From contig JAFTBT010000015.1 in NCBI GenBank assembly GCA_017455085.1, positions 1-49,836 of the forward strand: a stretch of 49,836 bases of DNA, given 5' to 3'. Positions 12,530 to 21,497 of this stretch are shown here, one piece after another (the first letter of the stretch is position 1; every line of letters starts with the position of its first letter). The DNA comes from Synergistaceae bacterium. GTDB taxonomy: Bacteria > Synergistota > Synergistia > Synergistales > Aminobacteriaceae. The notes under the pieces were generated by a model. That model worked only from the letters and a program-made list of their open reading frames with translations, did not search any database and was not told the DNA's origin. Both the position numbers and the translations under genes were made by a program.

Positions 12530-13069
12530 ATGAAGAAGTTTCGTAAAGGATTCACGCTTTTGGAATTGTTAGTAGTAATCGGAGTAATGGGTCTTATGAG
12601 TTCGATGGCGATGATTGCAGGCCAGCAGGCAACTGACGCAGCAAGGGCGAATAATATAGCTGACGGTCTGGAGAAGGCAGCAAGCGCGATGATGATGTAC
12701 TATGGAGATAACGCAGATGTTATAGCCATGGAAGGCATTGGAGACTCTACAACAATCAAAGAAGCTGACCTAGTAAAGGGTGCAAGTGCATATCTCAAAA
12801 AAACAGGTAGTACTGGAGAAGACGATATGCTTGTTACTGAGGCTAGCGCAGCAGCAGGTAAATATGCAGTGGCTCTTCAAGGAACAGCACCAGCACAGGA
12901 GTGGTGGGTAGTGTACACAATTCCAGCAACAGATATAGCAGGAGTAGGGCCAATCCTGAAGAATAAAGCCAACCGTATGGGATTGAAGACGACTAAAGCA
13001 GGCACTACTGATTACGACGGCGAAACTGCTACGGTCGCAATGAAGGTTCGCGGTAAAACATCAAGTTAA
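12530..13069 (+). CDS. Type IV pilin-like protein (prepilin)
   Basis: 179 aa. KKFRKGFTLLELLVVIGVM is a textbook class III prepilin leader: cleavage after Gly7, methylated Phe as new N-terminus, Glu5 of the mature protein present. The rest is a small globular head rich in Ala and Thr with no disulphide Cys pair. A strong Shine-Dalgarno and its own promoter and terminator suggest a highly expressed monocistronic major pilin or pseudopilin. No assembly genes are nearby. Confidence 0.9.
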   Translation: MKKFRKGFTLLELLVVIGVMGLMSSMAMIAGQQATDAARANNIADGLEKAASAMMMYYGDNADVIAMEGIGDSTTIKEADLVKGASAYLKKTGSTGEDDMLVTEASAAAGKYAVALQGTAPAQEWWVVYTIPATDIAGVGPILKNKANRMGLKTTKAGTTDYDGETATVAMKVRGKTSS

Positions 13070-13110
13070 TGAATTTGCTATCAACCTACAACCAACCAAC
13101 ACACAAAGTT

Positions 13111-13138
13111 GCCTCCCAACACACAGGGAGGCTCTTTT
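13111..13138 (+). terminator. Intrinsic terminator of the pilin gene
   Basis: GCCTCCC and GGGAGGC pair around a short AACACACA loop, followed by TCTTTTC. Confidence 0.8.
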
Positions 13139-13150
13139 CTTCACTGCCAC

Positions 13151-14023
13151 CTACTCACCGGCAAACTCATTCCGGAACGCGTGTAAACTTGTCTCTCCAC
13201 GATAACGTATTGCCTCAAAATCACTGACGTAGATCACAAAGTCTATCAGGTCAAATTTCCCCCCGTATTCCTTCATGGCCTCATGCCATGCCCGCGCCAC
13301 CAGCTTAGGATCATTGTGGAACGCACCGCACCCAAATGCTCCGCTCACGAAAATATCGACTCCGTTATACGCCGCAACACGCAGGATATTCTTCGCCCGA
13401 CTCACATGCATACTGTACAGGTCTTCATCACTCACTTCTATCTCCCTGAAAACATGAGGGGCTGCACACGTAATCACATCCAACTTCACGAAATCAGAAG
13501 GCCTCAATCTATCACACAGCAGATACTTATCATCACGCACAATCACCACATCAGGGGAGTATATGCACGTATCACTTGCCCTCCAGTCGCAATTCTCTAT
13601 GTGGTAGTAGTAAAACCTTTTCATTGCGTAATCTGTCAGCAGTGAAGGGTACAGCGTTGAACACCTGCACAGACTCTCCTCCTGAGCGTATGAGCCTTTC
13701 TTGACCCCTCCGCCCGGATGTGTTGATGCCGCAAAGTTCAGCACCGCTATTCTCTTTCCCGGAAACTCCTTGCTCAGAGCAATAGCCCTCTCAAACGTCC
13801 GCCCTATCTCTACACGGACTCTGCCGTCTTTCTTGGCCTCGACCTCTTCCGAAAAATCTACAGGGTACACTTTCGTGCGGGCATTGGTGCTTTCGACTGC
13901 CTCAATCAATACCGGATCAGCCTCGTAGTAGTTTTTTGTGTCACGAAATTCTGCTACTAGTTCATCCTTAGTAACATACGCCATGTGTGAATCTCTACTT
14001 GTTGGTATAATTTTCACATCCAT
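13151..14023 (-). CDS. Bacterial-type poly(ADP-ribose) glycohydrolase (TIGR02452 family)
   Basis: 290 aa. The macrodomain-related PARG signature is visible: NFAASTHPGGG followed by VKKGSYAQEESLCR, i.e. GGG-x6-QEE, with the two Glu as catalytic residues. Downstream, VITCAAPHV and GVDIFVSGAFGCGAFHND match the rest of the macro fold. It would remove ADP-ribose chains, or act on another ADP-ribosylated target, in the cytosol. The first ATG lacks a Shine-Dalgarno; the Met at residue 14 (MAYVTKDELVAEF, 13984) is the likelier start. No ADP-ribosyltransferase is adjacent. Sporadic distribution suggests an accessory gene. Confidence 0.88.
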   Translation of the reverse strand: MDVKIIPTSRDSHMAYVTKDELVAEFRDTKNYYEADPVLIEAVESTNARTKVYPVDFSEEVEAKKDGRVRVEIGRTFERAIALSKEFPGKRIAVLNFAASTHPGGGVKKGSYAQEESLCRCSTLYPSLLTDYAMKRFYYYHIENCDWRASDTCIYSPDVVIVRDDKYLLCDRLRPSDFVKLDVITCAAPHVFREIEVSDEDLYSMHVSRAKNILRVAAYNGVDIFVSGAFGCGAFHNDPKLVARAWHEAMKEYGGKFDLIDFVIYVSDFEAIRYRGETSLHAFRNEFAGE

Positions 14024-14048
14024 ATTTTATTACAGAGGTGATACTCTC

Positions 14049-14987
14049 ATGAAGAGACTTATTACTGCTTTCCTTATCGTCTGCGTCATAGCCTCCTGTG
14101 CTTTCGCGTGGACACCAAGAAAAAACGTTACCGTCATCGTCGCCTACAAAGCTGGTTCCGGCACTGACAACACCGCTCGCGTCCTCTCAAAGTTCGCAAA
14201 CGAGATCGTCGGAAAAACCCTCGTCATCCAGAATCAGGAAGGCGGCTCAGGCTCCATCGGCTGGACTGCACTCTCACACGCTCGCCCTGACGGACACACC
14301 ATCGGATTCGTCAACCTCCCTACTCTCTGCTCCAACATCGTCGAACAGTTAGGCGACTACAAGATTGACGACTTCGTACCCATCTGCAACCACGTCAACG
14401 AAACTTCACTTGTCCTCGTCGCAAAAGATTCACCCTTCAACACTCTCGGTGAGCTTGTCGCGTTCGCAAAGGACAATCCCGCAAAACTCAAAGCCTCCAC
14501 TAACGGCATGAAGGCCAGCAACCACATCGGTGCGGAACTCCTCGCAAAATCCGCAGGCTTCACCTACATGGCCATTCCTTACGGCGGGACTGCTGACCAG
14601 CTTTTGGCACTGCGTCAGGGTGAAGTAGACTTCTCCGTCGCGAAAGAAGCCGACATCGCCGCGATCATGAGTGAGGTGAAGATACTCGGTGTGTTCGCAG
14701 AAACCAGAATGCCAACAATGCCGGACGTACCTACACTAAAAGAGCTTGGGTACTATCCGAATTGGTACGGCAGCGCAAGAGCTATAGTTGCTCCTAAAGG
14801 CACAAAGCCCGAAGTGATTGCGTTCTATGAGGAGGCTTTCAAGAAGGCTATGGAGAATCCGGAGTATATCGCCGCAGCGGAGAAGGCAGGAGTTACTACG
14901 CTGTACATGAACGCTGAGGACACAGGCAAGATGATTCAGCAGCAGTATGAGTTCTGCACGAACGAAGTAGCCAAACTCTGGGACTAA
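14049..14987 (+). CDS. tctC: Tripartite tricarboxylate transporter substrate-binding protein
   Basis: 312 aa from ATG 14049, which has GAGGTG upstream and gives a clean signal peptide (MKRLITAFLIVCVIASCAFA). Family hallmarks are VTVIVAYKAGSGTDNTARV, GGSGSIGWTALSHARPDG and AIPYGGTADQLLALRQGEVDF. It binds a carboxylate in the periplasm and delivers it to TctA/B. It leads the tctCBA operon. A terminator-like hairpin directly after it would let it be made in excess over the membrane subunits. Confidence 0.95.
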   Translation: MKRLITAFLIVCVIASCAFAWTPRKNVTVIVAYKAGSGTDNTARVLSKFANEIVGKTLVIQNQEGGSGSIGWTALSHARPDGHTIGFVNLPTLCSNIVEQLGDYKIDDFVPICNHVNETSLVLVAKDSPFNTLGELVAFAKDNPAKLKASTNGMKASNHIGAELLAKSAGFTYMAIPYGGTADQLLALRQGEVDFSVAKEADIAAIMSEVKILGVFAETRMPTMPDVPTLKELGYYPNWYGSARAIVAPKGTKPEVIAFYEEAFKKAMENPEYIAAAEKAGVTTLYMNAEDTGKMIQQQYEFCTNEVAKLWD

Positions 14988-15000
14988 TGACTGAAATTTT

Positions 15001-15034
15001 GCCCTGCTGTGAGGAATTACGGCGGGGCATTTTG
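15001..15034 (+). terminator. Attenuator hairpin between tctC and tctB
   Basis: GCCCTGCTGT pairs with ACGGCGGGGC (two G-U pairs), followed by ATTTTG. It is a partial terminator, consistent with stoichiometric excess of the binding protein. Confidence 0.6.
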
Positions 15035-15064
15035 ATTCACACATAAAGGAGGAATTTTCTCACC

Positions 15065-15520
15065 ATGAAGAAATCTGATATAGGGGTCTGCTTGGCCATG
15101 TATGCAGTGTGCGCTTTCTTCCTGTACATGACCCTCCAGCTCCCACAGTCTGCGCAGATATACCCTCTGTGCGTGATAGCATTGCTCGCCGGACTAACTA
15201 CCCTTCACGTCATCAACATGGTACGTGCTGCAATCCGTGAGGGAGTCACCAGCGGACTCGAGGAGTTTGCGAATTTCGTACCCTCGCAGTTCTTCACGCT
15301 GTTCGTGATGATTCTGGCCTACATAGCTGCAATGCCATACATAGGCTTCTACGCGTCAAGCATAATTTTCATGACAGCAAGCCTGTTATTCCTGCGGGTG
15401 AAGGTCTGGCAGATAGTTTTGGCGGAGATAGCTATTTTCGTGCTGGTGTACTGTGCATTCACACTCTTCCTTGAGGTTCGTTTACCTGAAGGGAGCTTGA
15501 TAGAGGAGTGGTTATTATGA
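15065..15520 (+). CDS. tctB: Tripartite tricarboxylate transporter small membrane protein
   Basis: 151 aa with four predicted membrane segments (about residues 7-25, 35-52, 78-98, 112-145), matching the TctB architecture. TctB is the small integral partner of TctA in the cytoplasmic membrane. AAAGGAGG precedes the ATG. Its TGA overlaps the tctA ATG (ATGA). Sequence conservation in this family is low, so the assignment rests on size, topology and position. Confidence 0.9.
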   Translation: MKKSDIGVCLAMYAVCAFFLYMTLQLPQSAQIYPLCVIALLAGLTTLHVINMVRAAIREGVTSGLEEFANFVPSQFFTLFVMILAYIAAMPYIGFYASSIIFMTASLLFLRVKVWQIVLAEIAIFVLVYCAFTLFLEVRLPEGSLIEEWLL

Positions 15521-17016
15521 TCGAGACATTATTACTAATGGGTAGCGGCTTCATCAGCGCACTATACCCCGTCAACATTCTGGCGATGGCCGCTGGAGTC
15601 ACGATTGGTATCGTAATCGGCTGTCTGCCCGGACTCTCCGCAGCGATGGGTGTTGCTCTGTTGCTGCCTATGACGTTCTCAATGGATGCTTCTACCGGAA
15701 TGATCATGCTCGGAGCGATATACTGCGGTGCAATTTTCGGGGGGTCTATCTCCGCAATCCTGATACACACTCCCGGAACTCCTGCGAGTGCTGCAACAGC
15801 TATCGAGGGCTACCAAATGACTCTCAAGGGTCAGGCAGGAAAGGCTCTCGGAACTGCGTGCATAGCTTCGTTTTTCGGAGGGCTATTGTCGTGCATATCG
15901 CTGTACTTTTTCGCGCCGATACTTGGCCAGCTCGCAATGAAGTTCGGTTCTCCTGAATACTTCTGGCTGTCGATTTTCGGCCTGACGATTATTGCGGGTG
16001 TGTCCTCGAAATCTATGGTGAAGGGACTCATGAGCGGAGCATTAGGGTTATTGCTGTCGACTATCGGAATGGATCCTATGCAGGGAGTCAAACGCTTCAT
16101 GTTCGGGCAGTCATCACTCTATGAGGGGATCAACGTAACGTGTGCGCTGATAGGGTTATTCTCGATGAGTCAGGCATTGATTCTTGCGGAGGCCAAGATT
16201 CGCCAGCGTGCAAAGGCTACGGAGTTCAGCGACAGGATGATGCTCACAAAGGACGAGTTCAAGACCATAGTACCCACAATAGGACGATCATGGATCATCG
16301 GGAATCTTGTGGGGATACTTCCCGGAGCAGGTGCATCGATTGCGTGCTTCATGGGGTACAACACGGCGCGGCAGTTCTCGAAACACAAGGAGCTTTTCGG
16401 ACACGGAAGCTATGAGGGAGTCGCAGGCAGTGAGGCCGCAAACAACGCAGTAACCGGAGGATCGCTGATACCTATGCTGACGCTGGGGATACCCGGTGAA
16501 AGTGTTACGGCTGTGTTGATGGGAGGACTCATCATTCAGGGACTCACGCCCGGGCCGAATCTGTTCGTTGGCGACACGGCGAAAATGACCTACACATTCT
16601 TTGCCGGGTTCGTGTTGATACAGTTCTTCATGCTGGGAATCGGCTTGCTGGGGTGTCGAGCGTTTGCGCAGATAGGCAGGCTCTCGGACGCAATACTCAT
16701 CCCGTCAGTGACTATACTTTGCGTTGTTGGGTCGTTCGCGATTCACCAGAACTATGTTGATGTGGTGATTATGCTGATCTTCGGTGTGATAGGGTGGCTC
16801 GCGAGGAAGTTCGGGCTGAACAATGCAGCGATAGTGCTTGCGTTGATACTTGGCCCGATAGGCGAGAAGGGACTCCGGAGGTCGTTGCTGCTGTCTGGAG
16901 GCGACCCGAGAATACTTTTCTCCACACCTGTATGCTGGGTGTTGATAGCCCTGTGTGTGTTGGGGATACTTTCACCGGTCTTGATGGACAGGATGGCACC
17001 GAAAGCTGAGGAGTAA
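15517..17016 (+). CDS. tctA: Tripartite tricarboxylate transporter large permease
   Basis: 499 aa from ATG 15517 (AGGAG upstream; a GTG 3 codons earlier is possible). About 11-12 membrane segments. The family signature is visible near the N-terminus as GIVIGCLPGLSAAMGVALLLP and again as the repeat half NLVGILPGAGASIACFMGY. TctA forms the cation-coupled channel. The substrate cannot be told from sequence; citrate-like carboxylates are typical. Confidence 0.96.
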   Translation: MIETLLLMGSGFISALYPVNILAMAAGVTIGIVIGCLPGLSAAMGVALLLPMTFSMDASTGMIMLGAIYCGAIFGGSISAILIHTPGTPASAATAIEGYQMTLKGQAGKALGTACIASFFGGLLSCISLYFFAPILGQLAMKFGSPEYFWLSIFGLTIIAGVSSKSMVKGLMSGALGLLLSTIGMDPMQGVKRFMFGQSSLYEGINVTCALIGLFSMSQALILAEAKIRQRAKATEFSDRMMLTKDEFKTIVPTIGRSWIIGNLVGILPGAGASIACFMGYNTARQFSKHKELFGHGSYEGVAGSEAANNAVTGGSLIPMLTLGIPGESVTAVLMGGLIIQGLTPGPNLFVGDTAKMTYTFFAGFVLIQFFMLGIGLLGCRAFAQIGRLSDAILIPSVTILCVVGSFAIHQNYVDVVIMLIFGVIGWLARKFGLNNAAIVLALILGPIGEKGLRRSLLLSGGDPRILFSTPVCWVLIALCVLGILSPVLMDRMAPKAEE

Positions 17017-17026
17017 AAACATAAAG

Positions 17027-17058
17027 CCCTCCTGAACGTTTATCGGGAGGGTATATTT
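17027..17058 (+). terminator. Intrinsic terminator of tctCBA
   Basis: CCCTCC and GGGAGGG (17027-17051) form the stem, followed by TATATTTT. Confidence 0.75.
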
Positions 17059-17115
17059 TCGGGGTATAATATTCACGTTCGAATCTACCGCCAAAATTTC
17101 ACAGGATAAGACAAG

Positions 17116-17218
17116 TTTTACAACTACATTTACAACTACAAAAATCACTCGTGAATCTAGATGCTGCAATAACTTACGGAGCTATGAATCTCAACAGAAC
17201 AGCACATTTTTCATCACA
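17116..17218 (+). repeat. Shared intergenic element, copy A (upstream of DUF362 operon)
   Basis: It starts with two exact tandem copies of TTTACAACTACA (17117-17140), then [A/G]AAATC[A/G]C[T/C]CGT, and ends about 64 nt later with CATTTTTCATCACA. The same arrangement occurs on the minus strand at 46955-46854 upstream of fhs. Apart from this and a TATAAT at 17065-17070, the 314-bp gap 17017-17330 holds no gene. Confidence 0.75.
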
Positions 17219-17330
17219 TATACTCTCTCTAATTACAGCAATACTTTCTGAAGATTACTGTTGCATTGAAGCTGGGTTAATGAGTTAATTTCTGCACATC
17301 CAAATTTTTTTCACAAAGGAGCAGATTTTT

Positions 17331-18260
17331 ATGCACAGACTATTCATCGCATCGTTACTGGTGTTCGCAATTTCTGGCACATCTTTTGCAGCACCCTCAC
17401 CCGTCTACTTCACTAAAGACATCTCACCCGCCGGAATGATGGCCATCTACAACCATCTAGGCCGCACAGCATCCGGACACGTCGCCGTCAAACTCAGCAC
17501 AGGAGAAGCCGGCAACACTCACTACCTATCTCCCGCACTCATCGGAGAACTCGTCAAGCACGTCAACGGCACAATCATCGAGGGCAATACCGCATACGGA
17601 GGCTCACGCGCTGCCACAGCCATGCACATGCAGGTCGCAGAAGACCACGGCTTCACCAAAATCGCGAAGGTCGACATTCTCGACTCTGAGGGCGAAATTT
17701 CCCTGCCTGTCTCCGGCGGAAAACACCTCACGCAGGACATCGTGGGCTCTCACTTCGCGGACTACGATTTTGTTCTGGTACTGACACACTTCAAGGGCCA
17801 CGCTATGGGCGGCTTCGGAGGAGCTCTCAAGAATATCTCTATCGGGATCGCTTCACCGCGCGGGAAGGTCATCATCCACACAGCAGGCACTCGCGAAAAA
17901 GGCTCTATCTGGTACGACAAGCAGGACGATTTTCTGGAGTCTATGGCCGAAGCTGCTAAAGCTATATCCGACAGCTTAGGCAACGGCAGAAGAATCATGT
18001 ACATCAGCGTCATGAATCACTTGAGCGTAGATTGCGACTGTGACGGCAACCCTGCAAAGCCCGACATGCACGACATAGGCATATTAGGCTCACTTGACCC
18101 CGTTGCTCTGGATCAGGCATGTGTTGATCTGGTCTACAAAGCACCCGACGGAAAGTCCCTCATCAACAGAATGGAGTCCCGTCACGGAATCCACACTGTT
18201 GAACACGCAGAAGCTATCGGCTTAGGTTCACGGGAATACGACTTCATCAGCATTGACTAG
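17331..18260 (+). CDS. Exported DUF362-domain protein
   Basis: 309 aa with a signal peptide (MHRLFIASLLVFAISGTSFA). The DUF362 core is recognisable: VAVKLSTGEAGNTHYLSP, FVLVLTHFKGHAMGGFGGALKN and ILGSLDPVALDQACVDLV. Most DUF362 proteins are cytosolic and often carry ferredoxin clusters; this one is secreted and lacks a CxxCxxC ferredoxin motif. A DCDCD pair (about residue 235) could bind a metal. Function unknown. Its 3' end overlaps the TTG start of the permease by 8 nt, so the two are translationally coupled. Confidence 0.85.
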   Translation: MHRLFIASLLVFAISGTSFAAPSPVYFTKDISPAGMMAIYNHLGRTASGHVAVKLSTGEAGNTHYLSPALIGELVKHVNGTIIEGNTAYGGSRAATAMHMQVAEDHGFTKIAKVDILDSEGEISLPVSGGKHLTQDIVGSHFADYDFVLVLTHFKGHAMGGFGGALKNISIGIASPRGKVIIHTAGTREKGSIWYDKQDDFLESMAEAAKAISDSLGNGRRIMYISVMNHLSVDCDCDGNPAKPDMHDIGILGSLDPVALDQACVDLVYKAPDGKSLINRMESRHGIHTVEHAEAIGLGSREYDFISID

Positions 18261-19161
18261 TATTTTTCGCAGAGAGTTCATATATCTGTGGTACTACTTC
18301 ACACTTCAGCTTGAGCAGATATATGTTTACTGGCTGCTAGGTATGGCGATCGGCTCGTTTGTCTCGGTCTTCGGGAAGGCCAAGATACACGGGCTGTTTG
18401 CCTCTATGAGCAGCAAGAGACTTAGCATTTTCGGGATAATCCCTGCGTGCATTCTGGGGATAGCTTCTCCGCTGTGCATGTACGGGACGATTCCCATTGC
18501 TGCATCGTTCAGGGAAAAGGGTATGCGTGAGGACTGGCTTGCGTCATTCATGATGGCATCCGTCCTGCTGAATCCACAGCTCATAATCTACAGCACTGCA
18601 CTCGGAAAAACTGCCCTGACTGTTCGTATAGCGTCATGCTTTGTGTGTGGGATATGCGCGGGATTGTGCGTACATGTCTACGGCAGAGTCACACATAAAG
18701 ATTTCTTCAAGTTCGGAGGATTCTACGAGACCCATAACCGAGACACTGACCCGAATATTTTCGTGAGGTACATCAAGAATTTCGGGCGGAATGTTCGTGC
18801 GACAGGCGGATACTTTCTGCTGGGGATAGTATTGACGGCGTTATTCATGCGCTACGTTCCTGCTGAGGGGTTCGCGAGGCTGTTCGGGAGGCGCAACGGC
18901 TTCGGTGTGCTCATGGCGGCGACTATAGGCGTACCGTTGTATGCGTGTGGAGGCGGGACGATTCCCCTGCTGATACAGTGGCTTGCTGATGGGATGAGCA
19001 TGGCTAGTGCGAGTGCGTTCATGATCACGGGGCCGGCTACGAAGATCACGAATCTGGGTGCGCTGAAAATCGTGCTTAGGGGCTGGAGATTCTGGGGGTA
19101 TATAGCTTTCGTGATGGTGTACTCACTGATGAACGGGCTGATAGTTGAATTGCTGGTGTGA
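18253..19161 (+). CDS. Permease, ArsP/YraQ-like (DUF318 superfamily)
   Basis: 302 aa, about eight membrane segments. The two repeat halves carry IASPLCMYGTIPIAASFREKG and GVPLYACGGGTIPLLIQWLADG, the position where ArsP/YraQ permeases have their conserved SxxSC-type and G-x-P loops, here each with one Cys. A hydrophilic loop lies near residues 140-165. It probably exports or imports a small metal(loid) or sulfur-like species; the substrate is not predictable. TTG start inside the DUF362 gene; co-transcribed. Confidence 0.82.
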   Translation: MTSIFRREFIYLWYYFTLQLEQIYVYWLLGMAIGSFVSVFGKAKIHGLFASMSSKRLSIFGIIPACILGIASPLCMYGTIPIAASFREKGMREDWLASFMMASVLLNPQLIIYSTALGKTALTVRIASCFVCGICAGLCVHVYGRVTHKDFFKFGGFYETHNRDTDPNIFVRYIKNFGRNVRATGGYFLLGIVLTALFMRYVPAEGFARLFGRRNGFGVLMAATIGVPLYACGGGTIPLLIQWLADGMSMASASAFMITGPATKITNLGALKIVLRGWRFWGYIAFVMVYSLMNGLIVELLV

Positions 19162-19334
19162 TGATTTTGCTGGTGGACGGGCTGTGCGTTTTCTCTGTAC
19201 AGTCTGGGACGCATAAGCTATATGGGGATTATTGTAGACTCTTCACACGTTTTCTGTTTTGGTGCTTTTCGTGTAAAATACAAGGCTGATTTTTCCACTA
19301 ACAATTTCTACTCAGAACGGGGGATGAGTTCACT

Positions 19335-21494
19335 TTGCCGGATGCCGCACTCGCCGCGGGGACTCCCAGTATGCGCAAAAAAGTACAGAGCTATTCCGAT
19401 ATTGGCGTGGCTCTGTTGATGGTACTCATCATCATTATGATGGTCGTTCCCCTTCCTACGTGGCTGATAGATATTTTGCTCGCTATGAACATCACTCTCG
19501 GTGTCGTGACTCTGCTCGTAACTTTCTACGTCAAGCGCGCACTGGATCTCTCAATTTTCCCGACACTGCTGCTCATCTCAACACTGTTCCGTTTGTCGCT
19601 CAACGTCTCCACAACCAGACTCATATTGCTTTACGGGAACGCCGGCGAACTCATCAATGCCTTCGGAAATTTCGTAGTCGGAGGCAATTACGTTGTCGGT
19701 ATAATCATGTTCCTGATACTTGTGATAATCCAGATGCTAGTAATCACAAAAGGTGCTGAACGTGTCGCAGAAGTCGCCGCAAGATTCACCCTCGACGCTA
19801 TGCCCGGCAAACAGATGTCTATTGACGCAGATCTCAATTCCGGACTCATTGACGAACAGGGCGCAAAACAGCGCAGGCAGGACATCCAGCGCGAAGCAGA
19901 CTTTTACGGAGCTATGGACGGTGCCAGCAAATTCGTCAAGGGGGACGCAATCGCAGGCCTCATCATCACGACAATCAACATCATCGGCGGACTCTCGATC
20001 GGGATATTCATGCGCGGCATGGATGCAGGACAGGCAGCCGGACACTACAGCCTTCTCACTGTCGGCGACGGACTCGTTGGGCAAATTCCCGCGTTACTCA
20101 TGTCCACAGCAATGGGCGTAATCGTCACCAGAGCAGCCGCATCTTCCGAACTTGGCCCGGACCTCATAAACTCGTTCACACGTTATCCTCGTCCCCTGTA
20201 CATCGCAGCAGGTATGCTTTTGTCGCTGGGACTCATTCCCGGACTCCCGACAGCTCCGTTTGTGGGGCTGGCAATGCTTACGGGATTCTTGGGGTATTCC
20301 GTGAGTCGTGAGGCAGAATTGCAATCGATCAGTGCCGAAGAACAAGCCGCTATGTCTGCATCAGGGCAAGCACTCCCCGCAGGACAGGCAGGTACACCCG
20401 GAACGCAAGCAGCACCCGGAGCGCAGGCAGAAGCCCCAAAAGCTGAGCCGGTATCTCCTGAGGACGTGATGAAGCTGTTGACCGTTGAGCCTATGGAGGC
20501 AGAAATAGGCTACGCAATAATTCCGCTGATTGACCCCGGGCAAGGTGGCGACATGCTCGAACGTATAGGCACAATCCGCAAGCAAATGGCCTTAGAGATG
20601 GGAATAGTTGTACCTCCCATACGAATCAGGGATAACATACAGATTAAGCCCACAGAGTATATTTTGCGCGTCAAGGGTGCGGAGGCCGGAAGAGGTGAAC
20701 TTTTACCGGATCACTACCTCGCAATGAATACCGGTGCTGTCGCTGAGGACCTGATAGGCGTTCCCACGAAAGAGCCCGCATTTGGACTCCCGGCACTGTG
20801 GATATCTCCGGACCTGCGCGACAAAGCCGAAGCTATGGGCTACACGGTCGTTGATGCTCCGAGCGTACTTGCGACTCATTTGTCGGAGGTCATCAGGAAG
20901 AACGGTGCGGAACTCCTCACGCGTCAGGAAGTCCAGAAACTCACGGACATGGTCAAGGAAACGTCTCCGGCTGTCGTGAGTGATTTGCTTGCGTCGCTGT
21001 CGTTAGGGGAGATTCAGAAAGTCTTGCAGAATCTCATACGTGAACAGATTCCGATTCGTGACTTGGTGACGATTTTCGAGGCACTTGCTGATTACGGGAA
21101 GATGTCTCGCAGTGTCGACTTCCTGACCGAGCGCGCAAGAGAGGCATTATCGCGGCTGATATCCCTCAAGATTCAGGGTCCTGACGGCGTGATCACAGCA
21201 GCTACACTCTCTCCGAATTGGGAGCAGAAAATCACGGCAGGTGTTGACGGAGATTTGGCGAGGGGCTGGCAGCTGAATCTTGACCCGCGTGAAGTGCAGA
21301 GAATGATTGCGGCGATCTCGAAGGCTATGGACTTGATGATTGCGAAGAATCTGCCTCCGGTACTGCTGGTACATCCTGACGTCAGGCTAATAGTCCGCAG
21401 GTTAATCGAGGGCTCAATCACGAATATATTTGTGGTCTCCTACAACGAAATCACTCGCGGAGTCCAGATTAAGACTGTCGGGATGGTGGAGTAA
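19335..21494 (+). CDS. flhA: Flagellar export gate protein FlhA
   Basis: 719 aa. Eight membrane segments fill the first ~320 residues, with the FHIPEP signature region LFRLSLNVSTTRLILL and PGKQMSIDADLNSGLIDEQGA. An Ala/Pro/Gln-rich linker (about 335-385) leads to the cytosolic domain, which binds chaperone-substrate complexes (EAEIGYAIIPLID ... LPDHYLAMN). The start is taken as TTG with GGGGGATG upstream; the next Met is residue 13. First gene here of the flagellar-chemotaxis operon; flhB is not upstream. Confidence 0.96.
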   Translation: MPDAALAAGTPSMRKKVQSYSDIGVALLMVLIIIMMVVPLPTWLIDILLAMNITLGVVTLLVTFYVKRALDLSIFPTLLLISTLFRLSLNVSTTRLILLYGNAGELINAFGNFVVGGNYVVGIIMFLILVIIQMLVITKGAERVAEVAARFTLDAMPGKQMSIDADLNSGLIDEQGAKQRRQDIQREADFYGAMDGASKFVKGDAIAGLIITTINIIGGLSIGIFMRGMDAGQAAGHYSLLTVGDGLVGQIPALLMSTAMGVIVTRAAASSELGPDLINSFTRYPRPLYIAAGMLLSLGLIPGLPTAPFVGLAMLTGFLGYSVSREAELQSISAEEQAAMSASGQALPAGQAGTPGTQAAPGAQAEAPKAEPVSPEDVMKLLTVEPMEAEIGYAIIPLIDPGQGGDMLERIGTIRKQMALEMGIVVPPIRIRDNIQIKPTEYILRVKGAEAGRGELLPDHYLAMNTGAVAEDLIGVPTKEPAFGLPALWISPDLRDKAEAMGYTVVDAPSVLATHLSEVIRKNGAELLTRQEVQKLTDMVKETSPAVVSDLLASLSLGEIQKVLQNLIREQIPIRDLVTIFEALADYGKMSRSVDFLTERAREALSRLISLKIQGPDGVITAATLSPNWEQKITAGVDGDLARGWQLNLDPREVQRMIAAISKAMDLMIAKNLPPVLLVHPDVRLIVRRLIEGSITNIFVVSYNEITRGVQIKTVGMVE

Positions 21495-21497
21495 ATT

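Noticed and set aside
17070..17095. Possible tRNA T-loop (GTTCGAATC then TACCGCCA)
   Set aside because: The T-stem does not pair and no D-arm, anticodon arm or acceptor partner is present upstream.
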